Assembly: GCA_958510825.1 (NCBI GenBank) | Contig: OY294045.1 | Span: 12,761,916-12,825,915 of the forward strand | Reading direction: 5' to 3' | Source: Brachypterus glaber | Taxonomy: Eukaryota > Arthropoda > Insecta > Coleoptera > Kateretidae | Length of the DNA stretch: 64,000 nucleotides | Shown: positions 12,513 to 24,210 of the stretch, piece by piece | How the letters are laid out: every line of letters begins with the position of its first letter | Numbering within the stretch: the stretch's first letter is position 1 | The notes under the pieces: model-generated | What the model was told of the DNA's origin: nothing | What the model saw: the letters and a program-made list of their open reading frames with translations, nothing else | The model's database searches: none | Translations under genes and position numbers: made by a program

Positions 12513-12651
12513 AATTTACACTACTATATTTCAAGAACGCTTTGCCACAGAGACTTAAATTTGGACGAAACATTTTCAACGTGGCAAAAAACTTTTTAAA
12601 ACTAGTCAAGATTTCAAGTCTCTTTGTCTTAAAATATCGTAGTGTAAATTT
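12513..12651. mobile_element. MITE-like element, 139 bp
   Basis: TIRs are AATTTACACTACTATATTTC at the left and the reverse complement of TTAAAATATCGTAGTGTAAA at the right. Inner parts also pair (AGAGACTTAAAT / GATTTCAAGTCTCT). No coding capacity. Confidence 0.8.
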
Positions 12652-12678
12652 GACACCTTATTCATGAAACGTTACTAC

Positions 12679-13238
12679 AGCAATGGCGTAAAAATTACGC
12701 CTCGTTTTAAACAATTTAAAAGTCGATTTTTTTTTAAAATTTTGACTTATTTATCGTTAAATGTGTTCTTTATAGCTTTAGTTATTTAATTATAAATGGA
12801 ATAGAACATAATATTTAAATGTGTTCTTTATATAATATAATTTGTACTACAATATTATTTGTTAATTTTGACTTGGTAGGGAAATTTATTTAAACGCGTA
12901 AGTTCGTGTTAGAAAAAAGAGAAAAAAAATATTTATAAGATAAAATTTAAAACTTAATTAAAAATAAACAACATAAACATAAAATTCTAAAAAAAAAATT
13001 AAGGGATTAAACTCTATTGTTTTTTTTTATTATTTCGTACCTACAAACATGGCGTATTTTTTACGGCGCCTAATTTTAAATGAAGAATCACAGTGCAACA
13101 TACCAACTTCTCCGCTCAGATTTAGGGCTTAAACTAAATGTCCGAAAGGTACTGAGACGCGGAAGGCCGCAGTTAGTCGGAGTGGAGAGAAATCACAAAT
13201 TGCAAACTATCCAGGCGTAAAATCAACGCCGTGTCTAT
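12679..13238 (+). repeat. Repeat family G, copy 1
   Basis: A direct copy of 46295-46748. Shared strings include ACAATTTAAAAGTCGA, TGGAATAGAACATAATATTT, ACATGGCGTATTTTTTACG, TAAACTAAATGTCCGAAAGG and TACTGAGACGCGG. Ends are related as short inverted repeats: ATGGCGTAAAAATTACGCC at the left and AGGCGTAAAATCAACGCC at the right, with a third copy of the motif inside near 13050. No coding is visible. It may be a non-autonomous DNA element or a SINE-like unit; I do not see a clear RNA polymerase III box pair. Confidence 0.75.
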
Positions 13239-14697
13239 AGCTAAGGGCTAACCAGATTTTCAAAATTGTAATTTCTAGACCCACCATACTTTTTAAAACA
13301 CAGTTATCTGTCATTTAGGATTTAGATAAATGTTAGAAATTGAAGGATACACGCATATCCTCGTCACGCGGAGCCATGATGGATAGATGACGTCACCCAC
13401 CGACAATACTAAGCCTTTTGCGAGGGGGAACCACGTCCATTATCCAGCCTTGGACACCCCTCCCCCGCCACACACATATAATATAACATCGACCATTTTG
13501 AATGCGATTTTACCCCTTATATTTTAATGCACCATGTAACTCCCCACTACAAGTAGGATATGTGGATAATATGTAATGCAGAAATTGCACGCGATAAGTT
13601 GTGCTAATAAGTAACTCAACGATCTTTAACGCTACCGACGAGATTTTAAGCCGCTTATGACCTACATTTATTAATTTTTCATTAATTTTATAGGCTTTGC
13701 CAACAGGGGGAATGATTTTACAGTTATCTTTCTCATTTAAATCCATTTGTCTCAATTGAGTTTAATTGTAAATAAAGTTAATGACATATAAAATGGTAAC
13801 ATTTAATAAATGCCATTTGTTTATATAAAATTTTAATCTTTTGGATTTCCTTTGGCATTTTTGACACAGTCTAAATTATTTTTAACTAGTTTTTCCTCCT
13901 GGCTATGACGCGACTTGCAACATCCATACAATAATAAAATAAGTACACAATATATAATTATACAATATTATTGTAAAATTATTATTATGATTAATTAGAA
14001 ATATACTTACAGTAAAAGAAAAGCAAAAATCTTCCCATTGATGCAGATCTGCAAAAAATAAAAAGAATTTATTAATTTAATACATACTTGATCGCAAAAT
14101 TTTAAGACGAAATAGTTATATAAGTTATAAATATTTTTCCTGTTCAAAGATGAATTACTAATAGTTTGAAATAATATATTGAAAAACAACAGAAAAGTAA
14201 ATTATTTTTGTACTAGAATTTCCAATATATCCTTAATATAAAGATATAAGTCCCTACTTGATACAAGATAAGTTACTCAGTAGGTAAATATTCCATGTTG
14301 ATTTAAATCAAGTTATTTTTGATTTACCAAATAACAAATAACTGGTTGTAGATAGATCTAATTTTTTTTTAAACTATATTGGAAATATCTAAATAAAAAA
14401 AAATGTTTGGTTGAATAAATAACTAGCAAAAGAACTATTTTGTGACAAGAGAAAGGACATTTTAATCACAATATCTGTTTTTCTGGTTCACATACTGGAG
14501 TTTATCCATATTTTTCTTATAAGATGCATATTTATTTGTTTGTTTAATAGTTTTAAATCAATATTTTGATCTGGTGCACGACGGTTTTTACAGTCGGATG
14601 GCTGGTAAATATTTTCAACAAGTTATTTTCATGCGGCTGAATTTTGCATAATATGTATACAGATTAAAAGAACATTAAATCAAGCTATTTAAAATTA
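13239..14697. other. Mostly AT-rich; GC-richer patch near 13340-13480
   Basis: The patch contains GATGACGTCACCCACC and a C-rich string near 13455, unlike its surroundings. An unrecognised minus-strand frame at 13510-13746 (about 78 codons from ATG, stop just upstream of the start) has no motif I know. The rest is AT-rich filler. Confidence 0.45.
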
Positions 14698-15203
14698 CCA
14701 GGACGGACCCGGTTCCTTTAAGTACTAGAAGTCCAAAAAAAAACTGCTAAATCGAGTTACTTTAAAATTTATTTTCATAGCTTACAATAACTATGGGGAC
14801 AAGTTGTATAAACAGTCTTTAAAAAGTGCCTTTGATGGGGTTAGCCAAGGGATACAATTGACATTTTTAACGAAATTTTGTTAGGCATGGGAATAGGTTG
14901 TACTAATCCTAAAACAACTATCCCCGTGCCTTACAAAATTTCGTTAAAATTTTTACTTGTGCCCCTTGGTTTCTTACCCCATTATATGACAGATCTAAAT
15001 TTTTGATTACGTTTTGAGATTTTTTTTTCCAATAAGCACTTTTCTACCCCTAGTTCACAGAATAATTATACATAACCTAAAAAACAGCTAAATCTGAATG
15101 TAATAAATCCAATGTGTATGACTAAGTGAGTTAAAAAAAGATGTTTAGGGTACCAACACCTTTTTTGGGCTAAAACTCAAAGGAACCGGTCCAGAACGTG
15201 GCC
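14698..15203. mobile_element. Foldback element with central palindrome, ~506 bp
   Basis: Terminal repeats are CCAGGACGGACCCGGTTCC and, inverted, GGAACCGGTCCAGAACGTGG. The centre is a second palindrome: AACGAAATTTTGTTAGGCAT with its partner GTGCCTTACAAAATTTCGTT, spaced by GGGAATAGGTTGTACTAATC and its complement-like half. No coding capacity. Confidence 0.8.
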
Positions 15204-16270
15204 AGTCATTAACACTAAACTAAGAATTTAACCAGAATTATTTTACATATTTCAGTTTAGTTTTAATCATTGGGTAAATGAATCTTAAGACATATGTAAA
15301 ATTCAGGCGGGGAAAAATTACTCGATGAAAAATTTCTCCAGCTCTTACTATTATGTAGCAAAGTGTAAGATCGCAGTGATGATGGTGGTGTTTCTGAGGA
15401 CAAATGAACGATATTTTCATCACGAAAACGTGATTTGGCTACCTGAGATTCGCGGATAAAACGTACCATAATTGGATCCATTAAACTATTAAACCTAATC
15501 TATAAAACCGGGTACTTAATAGGTGCTACCTGAGATCAGAGATAATTAGCAACACTGAGCAATCTTCAACGCCACATAAAAGTCAGTGTGGGCAACAAAA
15601 AAAAATAGAAGGAAAACAAGCCGTGAAAATATATGGTGCTTCTCATTATATAGTATACACCCAGCAGTAGTTTTTTTTTTCTGGCGAAGAAGTTAAAACT
15701 ATATTACATACTGAGGTGATAAATGTTTTATTTCCTGTAAACGAAATGTTCCGCCGAGGCAGTTTAAATGTCTATCTGATGTTATTTTAAAAAAATAAGT
15801 ACTTTAACCTAGTGTTTTCATAACATTTTAATACATTTAAGTTTTTGACATATCTGAAATGAAGTGAAGTTAGTCACAAGACAGTTTCCGACCAAGGGAT
15901 GGAAATGTGGTATTTTAGACTTTTTAGGTAATAGAAGTTAATAATAATCGATTTTCCAACTTTTACGTATGTATGTATTTAGCTTGATTGAACCTTTTAT
16001 TAAAAAAAATATTTCCCGAAAAAAATCGCTGATATCACTTACTATAGGCCCTGTGCCCGTACCAAGATTGTTTTTACTCAAAAATTTGAAGTTGATCAGA
16101 AGTTTTTTCTTAAGCTCTTGCACGGACTAAAAAACGTGACACACGGACGGACAGAAAGACTAAAATGTGGTCAGACACTTTATAAAGTTGTTTAGAATTA
16201 ATATAACGCACATTAGTATAAAAATGATTGATGTTGGGCATCTTTTTTATTTACGGGTTCACTGTAAAAT
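15204..16270. other. AT-rich sequence; one GTCTGTCCG-type repeat relic
   Basis: The open frames at 15238-15481 have no recognisable product. A repeat relic at about 15940-16165 is listed separately. Otherwise nothing is seen. Confidence 0.5.
15940..16165 (-). repeat. GTCTGTCCG-type interspersed repeat, diverged copy
   Basis: On the minus strand it starts GTCTTTCTGTCCGTCCGTGT and continues to CTGATCAACTTCAAATTTTT. The copies at 58863 and 59191 have GTCTGTCTGTCCGTCGGTCT followed by CGATCAACTTGAAATTTT-like blocks in the same order. The ends are not defined. Confidence 0.5.
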
Positions 16271-16582
16271 GTAAACTAAATATTTAGTTACAAATGGATA
16301 GGACATCGTTAGTAGTTATTATCCTGTACAACTTTTTTTTTTAAACATGCAACATTTCATGTCCGTTCTTAAATATTAAAGTATTTAAAACAAAATTAAA
16401 GTACATTTGTATAGGACCATAACTTTAATTTTTGTTAAAAATACTTAAGTTCTAAAGTCATGTACTCTAATATTAAAGGACGGACATGAAATTTTGCGTG
16501 TTTTTAACAAAAATTAAAGTACAATTGTATTGGATAATAACTTCCGATTTCCTATCCATTTGTAACTGAATATTTAGTTCAC
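16271..16582. mobile_element. MITE-like element with long TIRs, 312 bp
   Basis: GTAAACTAAATATTTAGTTA at the left and the inverse of TAACTGAATATTTAGTTCAC at the right. The arm continues through CAAATGGATAGG and ATTATCC. An inner second-order palindrome pairs TTTCATGTCCGTTCTTAAAT with TATTAAAGGACGGACATGAA. No coding capacity. Confidence 0.85.
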
Positions 16583-17629
16583 TTCTTACATCGTTCCAAG
16601 CAACAAATGTACAGTATTCCTCCGCTGTAAAGCTGCGAGGAGTTTAACAAGAAGAAGAAAAATATCACGTTCCATGCTCTTGTATGACGAGAGCGCCAAA
16701 AATGGATACAGACTCTGTTCGAAAAAGATGCGATCTTCTTTTTCTTCTTTTTATCCAGCGGCTGCCTTACCACAAAACCCGATCATAATTTCGCGGTAGT
16801 CTTGTTGCATAAACAATTCCGATAAAGCGTGTCAATAACCGAGAGTAACTTTTATATTGATACTTTTTTAAAAAGCCGATCATATATGGCATTTAATATT
16901 TAGATTTATCTTTCACACAGTACCTATCGATAACACATAAGGTCATAAAAGTTGTTTGGATGTCAAAAATTACTTTGGTCAAGATTTTTTTAAAATTCCA
17001 ATTAAAAATTAAAAAAAAAAGACGTCCACTAATACCTATAGCACCTTTTTATTGCTTAAACAGTTTTCTTTTTGGAGTTGCATGCCAATAAACAATGGAT
17101 TTTAGTTCAGTACTTTGAAGTATGCTGATTTTAAAATTAAATCCATTTTTATCCATCACACGCGCTCAAGTATAAAAAATCAATTTTTTTCACCTCTAGC
17201 TTTAGAACATACCATTATTTATCATATTTTCAGACTGTAAAATCAATTTTCTTCACCTGCAGCAATAATAATTTTTTCTCTCCTAGTAGGAGTAAATTTT
17301 TCAAACAACTGATTTCTGTAACTTTAGATGTTTCAGTTCTTTGTGTAATTTTAACTAATTAATCCTAAGAAAATAGCTTTAAATAACTTTTTATTTTTAA
17401 ATATAATTAATTATAGTTATTACCAATTAATACAATAAATAGTTAGCTAAATATTATGAAAAAAATTAAACAAAAATTACTATTTTTTTAAACGTCAGTT
17501 CAAAATTCAGAAAATGTCATTGATCAAGGCTACTTGATTTTTATGAAAATTTTAAGAAATATCATTTCTGTTAATAATTTGTTTAATTATTTGAATAAAA
17601 ATAGTTAAATCGTGCTAGTTGTGAAATAA
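16583..17629. other. AT-rich sequence without recognised genes
   Basis: The minus-strand open frame at 16579-16773 is lysine/phenylalanine-rich from A and T runs and is not supported. Nothing else is seen. Confidence 0.5.
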
Positions 17630-17754
17630 CTAATATATAAACTACGGTAGAGAAGACTATTATAGCCTCGCATTCTTAAATCCCTCGATGCTACGCAGCT
17701 CGGGATTTAATAGGATCGGCTATAAAAATGTCTTCTCTACCTTGGTATATAATT
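17630..17754. repeat. GC-centred hairpin, GGTAGAGAAGAC type
   Basis: The outer stem pairs CGGTAGAGAAGACTATTATA with TATAAAAATGTCTTCTCTAC. The inner stem pairs TTAAATCCC with GGGATTTAA. The centre is TCGATGCTACGCAGCTCG. The flank at 17617-17640 (GCTAGTTGTGAAATAAC) resembles the shared tail of the other hairpins but is on the left side. Confidence 0.85.
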
Positions 17755-17763
17755 ACTATTATT

Positions 17764-17788
17764 TTCTTACTGATAATATCAGTAAGAA
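17764..17788. repeat. Near-perfect 25-bp palindrome
   Basis: TTCTTACTGATA and TATCAGTAAGAA are exact reverse complements around one base. It lies ten bases after the hairpin tail. It may be a remnant of another inverted repeat. Confidence 0.8.
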
Positions 17789-19424
17789 TTAATAATATTA
17801 AGAATATTTTTAAAGAGTAACACATAGTTATTAGATAAAAGTACTGTTAACAGTTAAAGGCCAGAATTTTTTCATTTTTTTTTTCTTTAATGTTTCATTC
17901 AGTGGATCGCGTTAAACTATATCATTAGTTTCTAACAAAAATAGCATTTTAATGCTAATTTTTTGTTACATAAATAACTAATTTGTTCGGGTAGAAGTTT
18001 CAACACAAGCCCACTATGATAGATCAAGTTAACAAGTCTTTAAGTACCAAATTATAATTTTAATGATTTATACTAACTAGAACTTTATGGAACATTTGTA
18101 GCGAAACTGAAGCTTAAACAAATATTATTAAAACTAAAATCTACATAATTTAAAGCAACATGTTCTGTTTCATTTAACATTTAGTATAATTATAGTACAC
18201 TGAAAAACCTATAGCGTAGTTACCATCATGAATATATTATAAAATACAAAAAAATATATTATAAAATACAAAAAAATAGTCTATTTTATAGTCTTTTATT
18301 CTACAAAAATAAATGACTGATAATTAAAACAAAACTTTTAATATTTTCCTATACCAACAAGTGGTTAACTCTTTTCTCTCTCTCTCTAATCACGATAAAG
18401 TAACTTAATAATGGACTATTAATTAAAACCCTTCAACTATATTAATTGTTATCAATTTAATAAGCAATTACAAAGGAAATCGTTTTAACAGCCGCCTAGA
18501 TACGATTTTATTCCATAGATAAATAATAAGTATTTATAAAATACTTGATAATATAAATAGTACTAATCTTTATAAATACTAGTCGGTTAATAGCAGTAAC
18601 TGTTGGTTATGAAACTTTAAACTACTGTAATTAAATAATGAAAAATTACTTAATCTTGGCTTGTTTTACGTTTACGGCTTTTACATCAGTTATGAAGGTG
18701 ACGTGATCCCTTTTTTAAAGTTCAAAACGAAAGAACCAATAGATTTTATTTCTTTTAGCATATATCAATTTATAAGTGGTCCAAAATTGGTTGAATGAGA
18801 ATCGCATCAAATCTTTGCACTTGCACGAAGCCCATCGTTTAATATAAATAGTTATTATCTGTATTTTCCTTATGGAAGAGATTACCGTTTTCAAACATTA
18901 GGTAGAGGTTGAATGCCTTCACTTACCCTAATACTTTTTTACCCAAATACTGCCGGATTTAATAGTTGTTTCATAGTAACAATACCTATTATGATGGAAA
19001 CTATTACTACAATATAAACAAGTATCAGATTGGCCAGTACTTTTGTTAGTATATTAAAATTATTTAATAAACAACGGTTGATTCTATTTAAATATACTAT
19101 GCCTTAAAAGCATGGTAATTCTGCCAATAGATATAGAGGAGACACTTAGAAACACTTAAAAACAACGAATCTATAAACATATTTCAATTAAAAAAGTGCT
19201 TCTTAATAATGTTATTGCAGATAAGATAGCATATCAGAAATTGTTTTTGTTGCTAAGGTACTAGACTTAAATTTACTGACTGCTACACAAATAAAAATCA
19301 ATTTTAAATTGAATATCTAATTAAAAATAAATATTTTATTTTTAATATACCTACTCAAATTTTTAGAATTTAAATTAAAGCAATATGTCTAAACTAAATC
19401 GGCTTAATTCTATTCTAAATACTG
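17789..19424. other. AT-rich sequence; tandem duplication and CT repeat
   Basis: No gene is supported. It holds a two-copy 22-bp tandem repeat at 18231-18276 and a (CT)n run near 18373-18389. Confidence 0.5.
18231..18276. repeat. Two-copy tandem repeat, 22-bp unit
   Basis: AATATATTATAAAATACAAA occurs at 18231 and again at 18253, giving a period of 22 bp. Confidence 0.85.
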
Positions 19425-19591
19425 TTCGAACACATAACCTTGGCCAGTTTAAGGAATTTTCATAAAGGCAACATCGCCCTATGTTGCCTATGGGATCGTT
19501 GTATGCTAGGAGAGGCCACAGAACATCAATCAGAGACAACGAATTTATTTCCCTTTACCGATGCCCCGCTAGCCAAGGTTATGTGGTCGGA
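19425..19591. mobile_element. MITE-like element, 167 bp
   Basis: Left end TTCGAACACATAACCTTGGC; the right end GCCAAGGTTATGTGGTCGGA is its near-exact inverse. The interior is richer in G and C than the surroundings (ACATCGCCCTATGTTGCC and GAGGCCACAG). The 72-codon open frame 19440-19658 starts inside and runs out past the right end, so it is a by-product. Confidence 0.7.
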
Positions 19592-20154
19592 CACTAATAC
19601 TAATGAGTTGAAACAGTTTAAAACTAAAATAATCTATAACATTATTGTTAATAAATAGTAAAATAGTACTTAGTAATAATATTGACTTAATATTTTAAAT
19701 GATCATTTTAATGAGTATGTCCAATATACGTTACCTTAATTACTAGATAGTATAAATAAATATTTGTTTGGAAATGATGATAGTAATTTACATTTAGCAG
19801 AAGAGAAAAAAAGAGTGACTTGAAATCTTGTTGTTTTCATATAAGTATCTACTCTTCATAGCTCTCGACAGGAAAGTTATAGCTGGTTTAGGACATAAGC
19901 ATTTTAAATTTTAAATTTTAAGGAATAATTACTTTTAATTAAAAGTATATTATACATCCTCCTACATTTATTTGAGGTTATGTAATTTTTCCAGATACAG
20001 TGTTGACAAGGTAAAAATATTTGATTGTATCCAGGTACGAAAGACCTATTGTGAATGGCATGCTCGCGTCCCGAGGGGGCCTGGAGGGGCCCGCTTTTCA
20101 GATATATATTATTTTGTTTTGTTTTTAAAGTGTTTGGTCGTTTAGATTTCTAAA
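19592..20154. other. AT-rich sequence without recognised features
   Basis: A short GC-rich stretch lies near 20060-20092 (CCCGAGGGGGCCTGGAGGGG). Nothing else is seen. Confidence 0.45.
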
Positions 20155-20610
20155 AAACTTGACTGCGGCGCTAAAAATGGCCACGTAACGAAAATCCATA
20201 AGAAACTTGTATTTAAAATATTTCAAAAATAATAATAATTTGCTTTGAATATTGTGAGGTGCTTGGAAAATGATTTATAAAAGTATTCGCCTAAGGAACA
20301 ATAACATGATTACCGAGCCGATTCCGAGTGCCGGTCAAAAAGATGTTTAGAAAATGCGTGTCATTAAAAATTCCAAAAAATTTCGCCTACGGCGCTAAAC
20401 TTGTTAGCAAAAAGGTGATGCAATAATTTTAATTAATAAATTATATTCAATAATTTGCCTGCGGCGCTAAATGTTGTATTGAACAAGGTGATGCCACTCA
20501 ATCTATTTCATCAAAAACTTTTTGTTGATAAAGTTGTAAAGCCGAATAGGCTTGCCCTCCCCTATCAAAAATTCTGCAGGCGCACCTTGTGAAGGGTATA
20601 CTACGAAATG
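20155..20610 (+). repeat. Region with repeated CGGCGCTAAA motif
   Basis: The word GACTGCGGCGCTAAA at about 20160 recurs as GCCTACGGCGCTAAA at about 20386 and GCCTGCGGCGCTAAA at about 20457, the last two 71 bp apart and each followed by TTGTTAG/TTGTATT and AAGGTGATGC. This looks like the degraded end of some longer dispersed element. No reading frame is supported. Confidence 0.5.
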
Positions 20611-21783
20611 CAAAGCTTGTTTTTCTTGTAAAACGTAATTAATTAATCTTGCGATGATAATTATTACTGAATACTGATTTCATTACGAATGATAATATAA
20701 GCAAAACGAGTTTGTTGTATTTTAAACAAATTGCAATTTACAATTTGTAAACTAGATGAACGGTTGCAAACGTTATAAGAATAGGCTACCATTAATACAC
20801 CAGTGTATTGTGTAAGTAGCATAATTTTAAACGTTTAAAGTCTATATATCCAAAACGATATATTCTAGAAAAAAACTTTATATAGCATATTTACAGGGCG
20901 TAAAAAGAGCTTATATTTGACATATTTTTTAACGATAAGAATAGAACTAAAAAAAAAAAATACTGCTTTAAATGCCTTTATCTCAAAAACAATTCATTTT
21001 ATAAAAAAGTGTCTAAAACATTTATCAAAAAAAGAGCTTAAAATAGGTTTTTACCAACGAACTAATAACTCTTCCTTCTAGAATACGCATACCGTTAAAA
21101 TAAAGTATCGCCAACATCTCGGTTTGTTTGTAAACAAATAGTAGGTATATTCAGGCCTTAACAATAACAATTACCAGTAACTGGTATTGTTGTCTCTGTT
21201 AGAACAAAGATGTGCGTGTAAGACAGACGAATGTTTATGTTGCCGACCTATTTTGCCAGTTTTAACGAATGAAATGCCTATTCTAGAGAGAACAGTTATT
21301 AGTTCGTTGGTTTTTACCCCATTCTTTCCCCAGACCCCTAGTTTACCACCAAAATCTAATCAGTCCTTCGAAAAATGATAAAAAACATTAAAAAATAGTT
21401 AAAAATTTTGACTTCTCGGCGATGATTTCAATAAATCTTTACTTTTAGTAGTAGTGCCGATGAAATTAGTTGTTCCCCCGAGTCTCAAATTATACTGTTT
21501 AATTGATACGGATGGTGTGCGAGAGAGAAAGAAAAATTATTCGCATACGAGCAGGTACGTGAGAGCGAGAGAGATAAAATATACACCTAATTTGGCAGGG
21601 TATACAATTTAATTAACTTGCTTGCAAATTAAAACACATTTAAATTTACATTGTGTTGGCAAGGTCAATTTGACAGCGGAAATTTAAGTTTTGGGATATA
21701 CAACTGTTTTTACATACCCACGGATTCTTGATTTAAGATATCCGGTTAGGTATACCCGGTATTTGGCATCACTATACTAATAT
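20611..21783. other. AT-rich sequence without supported genes
   Basis: Two purine-rich GAGAGA stretches lie near 21518-21576. The open frame 21187-21378 has no recognised domain. Confidence 0.45.
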
Positions 21784-22050
21784 ACACGGTGTATTTGAAA
21801 TAGGATCCGAAAGGGGTGATTCTGCATCATAAAATATGAAAAAAAGTTCCTATAAACATATGTCTAAAAATGCGTCGTAAGAGTGCTACGCCCCTTTGAA
21901 AGGGGCTAAATAATTCGGTTTTTATTTAATAACTCAGGAACCCTTTGATATTTAGTAACGAGGTTTTGCAAGTAAACTAATCTTAATAAGAACCATCTGT
22001 GTATGATATTTCCATGTACTTATTTTAACCAGGGGTGTGCGAAACGGGGG
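21784..22050 (+). mobile_element. Foldback family A, left arm only (truncated)
   Basis: ACACGGTGTATTTGAAATAG at the start matches the terminus of the complete copy at 43120-44293, and the following blocks correspond in order: AAAAAGTTCCTATAAACATA, TGTCTAAAAATGCGTC, AATAACTCAGGAACCCTTTG and CAGGGGTGTGCGAAACGG. At 22050 the match stops abruptly, at the start of a family F piece. The core and right arm are missing. Confidence 0.85.
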
Positions 22051-22545
22051 GCCGTACTTTGGTACGGTTACAGAGGGCGCAACTCGACTTTCAGCGCCCA
22101 CTGTAACCGTAACGAAATACTTATTACAATGCGTAATATATAAAACTTATAGGGAATTTCAAGAGCTACAAGTTTGCTCATAACCACTTTTATCCTGCGA
22201 TAAATAGTTCGGCTGAAAAATTTAAAAAAACAATTTCACGCCCAACATGGCTATTTTTGAATATTTATAACTCGATTGTTATTAATATGTTAAAAGAATT
22301 ATTTTAACAAAATATATTGGAAATTTTCTCCTTAACAAAATTGGTTATATGCATTTTTATCGTAAGATGCATATTTAGCGAGATACCCGCACTCACCCCT
22401 AAAATTCAAGATAGCGGACACCCCTTACGCAAATCACCAGGTGAAAAACTAACAGGAGTGTTCTGTTACTCTCTACTACTACCCTTTAAAAAATCAGCCG
22501 TGTACATTTATTGCAATTGGAATTTTTTGTTATTTGACTGGACTA
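22051..22545 (+). mobile_element. Foldback family F, centre and right arm only
   Basis: It matches the centre and right arm of 55712-56536: GGCGCAACTCGACTTTCA, CGCCCACTGTAACC, CCAACATGGC, AACTCGATTGTTATTAATAT, AAACTAACAGGAGTGTTCTG and the terminus TTATTTGACTGGACTA. Part of the central segment (TATAGGGAATTTCAAGAGCT) is inverted relative to the complete copy. The left arm is absent and its place is taken by the truncated family A piece. The open frame 22317-22556 is repeat-derived. Confidence 0.8.
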
Positions 22546-23514
22546 AAAATAAATAAATAAATAAATAAAAATGACACAGATACTCTGCGAAGAATTATTA
22601 AAAATATCTCGTTGTAAATATACGTGTAGTAAAAATAATTTTTATTTATTTAAACACACAAAATTATTTATTTATATATAATATGATGATATATACATTT
22701 TGTGGTTGCTTTGCGGTATATTAATATATTTAATACCTTTTTTGTATTAAATTACTTAGTGTAAAAGAAAAAGTACAATAATTTATTTAATAATATGTTC
22801 TTTATAACGTTTACGTGACAATATATCCTGATGTCACTAACAAATTAACGTCAATTACTATATTTCGGGCATTTGAAAAAGCAGGTGAACGGTCTTTTGA
22901 ACCTAAGGAATGTCACATGCGTTCTACCTACATCAAGAACTGGTATTTTGAAGATAAATTTAATTATATATAAGTTTTCTACAGACACAAAATAGCTTTG
23001 TATTATGATATCATTATTTGGTATTAATTTCATTTAAATTAAATCCATTTCTTTATCTCTGTTTTAAAGATAAGCATGACCTTCAAATCATATAATAATT
23101 ATTTTATTATTATTATGAAATATTTTTGGATGTTTTCTAGTGTACTATTCTTAGTATATTTTACTACGTTTTAATTTCTGAAACAGTAATCTTTTCACAC
23201 GGTTTTTGAGATAGTAGGTACATATTCAATAGTATTTTACTTTTTCAATCAAGTTTTTTATTAAGAAAATGTTTTCTAATATGGTATTCTTAGTATATTT
23301 TACTAAGATTTTACTTAGATAAAGTTACTAATTCAATGATATTTTACCTTTTTAATTAAATTTTTAATTAACTAAGACCTATTATACGCCTAAGAGATTA
23401 AGTGAAAACAACTTGTTGCATTATAGTGAAATATAATTTATTTTTCTAAAAACATGCTCGTGAAGTTTAGGTCGGGGACAAAGTGTGTCTTTCGCTTCAT
23501 ATATTTAAATTAAA
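22546..23514. other. AT-rich sequence; AAAT microsatellite and short duplication
   Basis: (AAAT)n lies near 22548-22568. ATTCTTAGTATATTTTACTA occurs at about 23147 and again at about 23287 in similar context, a diverged direct duplication. No gene is supported. Confidence 0.5.
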
Positions 23515-24210
23515 ATATATTTTTTCTACGACTGCTTTAGAATGTAAGCAAATGCACACACTTTTCAAACACAGAATGAATCCATTCTAGCTCTAGATAC
23601 GGTATGAATATTCAAGTGTTAGAATGAGCACATGTAGTGCCATCTCTTGTTTATAAAAGTAAAGAAAACTGTAGCAAAATTAGCAAAAATATATTTATTT
23701 TACCATGAAATATTGAATAATTTAATGCAATTTAAAGTTTTGCGTTAAAATTACATAAAGTTTATTAGTTTTTCTTAATATTTGACCAGTTTTTTATCAA
23801 TTTAGTTCAAAAAATTAAAACTACTCCATCTAATGTTAAATATTTAAACCTGATATCTGTCACAACAATCTGACATAACCTTCAATTTTGGCATTATAAT
23901 TTGTAAATATGTGCTAAAATTAAATAAAAATCTTTTTTAAGTACTGATTAGACAAAATTATTAAATAACATTAATCGCTTTATTTAAAAATATGTGTTTT
24001 GTTGCATTTACAATGTCGAGTCACAAAAAACATCGTATTTAACCTTATCCTCAGTTTAAAGCGATACAGTGTTTCATATTTGCAGTTGAAGAAAAAGTAT
24101 AGTCTACAACACGTATGGAATAGTCATTCCGCGCTCGCGGCACCGTCATACTCGCCTGCCGGCTCGCGCGGAATATTGTCTATTCCATACTAGTTATAGA
24201 ATATACTATT
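23515..24210 (+). repeat. Repeat family H, copy 1, ending in a GC-rich hairpin
   Basis: About 700 bp that match 54772-55490 in reverse complement throughout. Landmarks are TGCTTTAGAATGTAAGC, CAGAATGAATCCATTCTAGC, TTACCATGAAATATTGAATA, CTGTCACAACAATCTGACAT and GCATTTACAATGTCGAGTCA. The right end is the hairpin at 24096-24207. It has no convincing coding frame; the 64-codon frame 23999-24193 is repeat-derived. A fragment of the body also occurs at 51560-51665 joined to a different hairpin. Confidence 0.85.
24096..24207. repeat. GC-centred hairpin, GTATGGAATAG type
   Basis: ACGTATGGAATAG pairs with CTATTCCATACTAG, and ATTCCGCGC pairs with GCGCGGAAT. The centre includes TCATACTCGCCTGCCGGCTC. The tail is ACTAGTTATAGAATATACTA. 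The inverted copy at 54774-54905 keeps an extra inner stem (GTCATAC...GTATGAC) whose left half is missing here. Confidence 0.85.

Noticed and set aside
13510..13746. Minus-strand frame of about 78 codons with balanced composition
   Set aside because: No motif recognised, no splice tract or signal nearby, and it borders repeat-derived DNA. It stays only as a remark in the gap entry.
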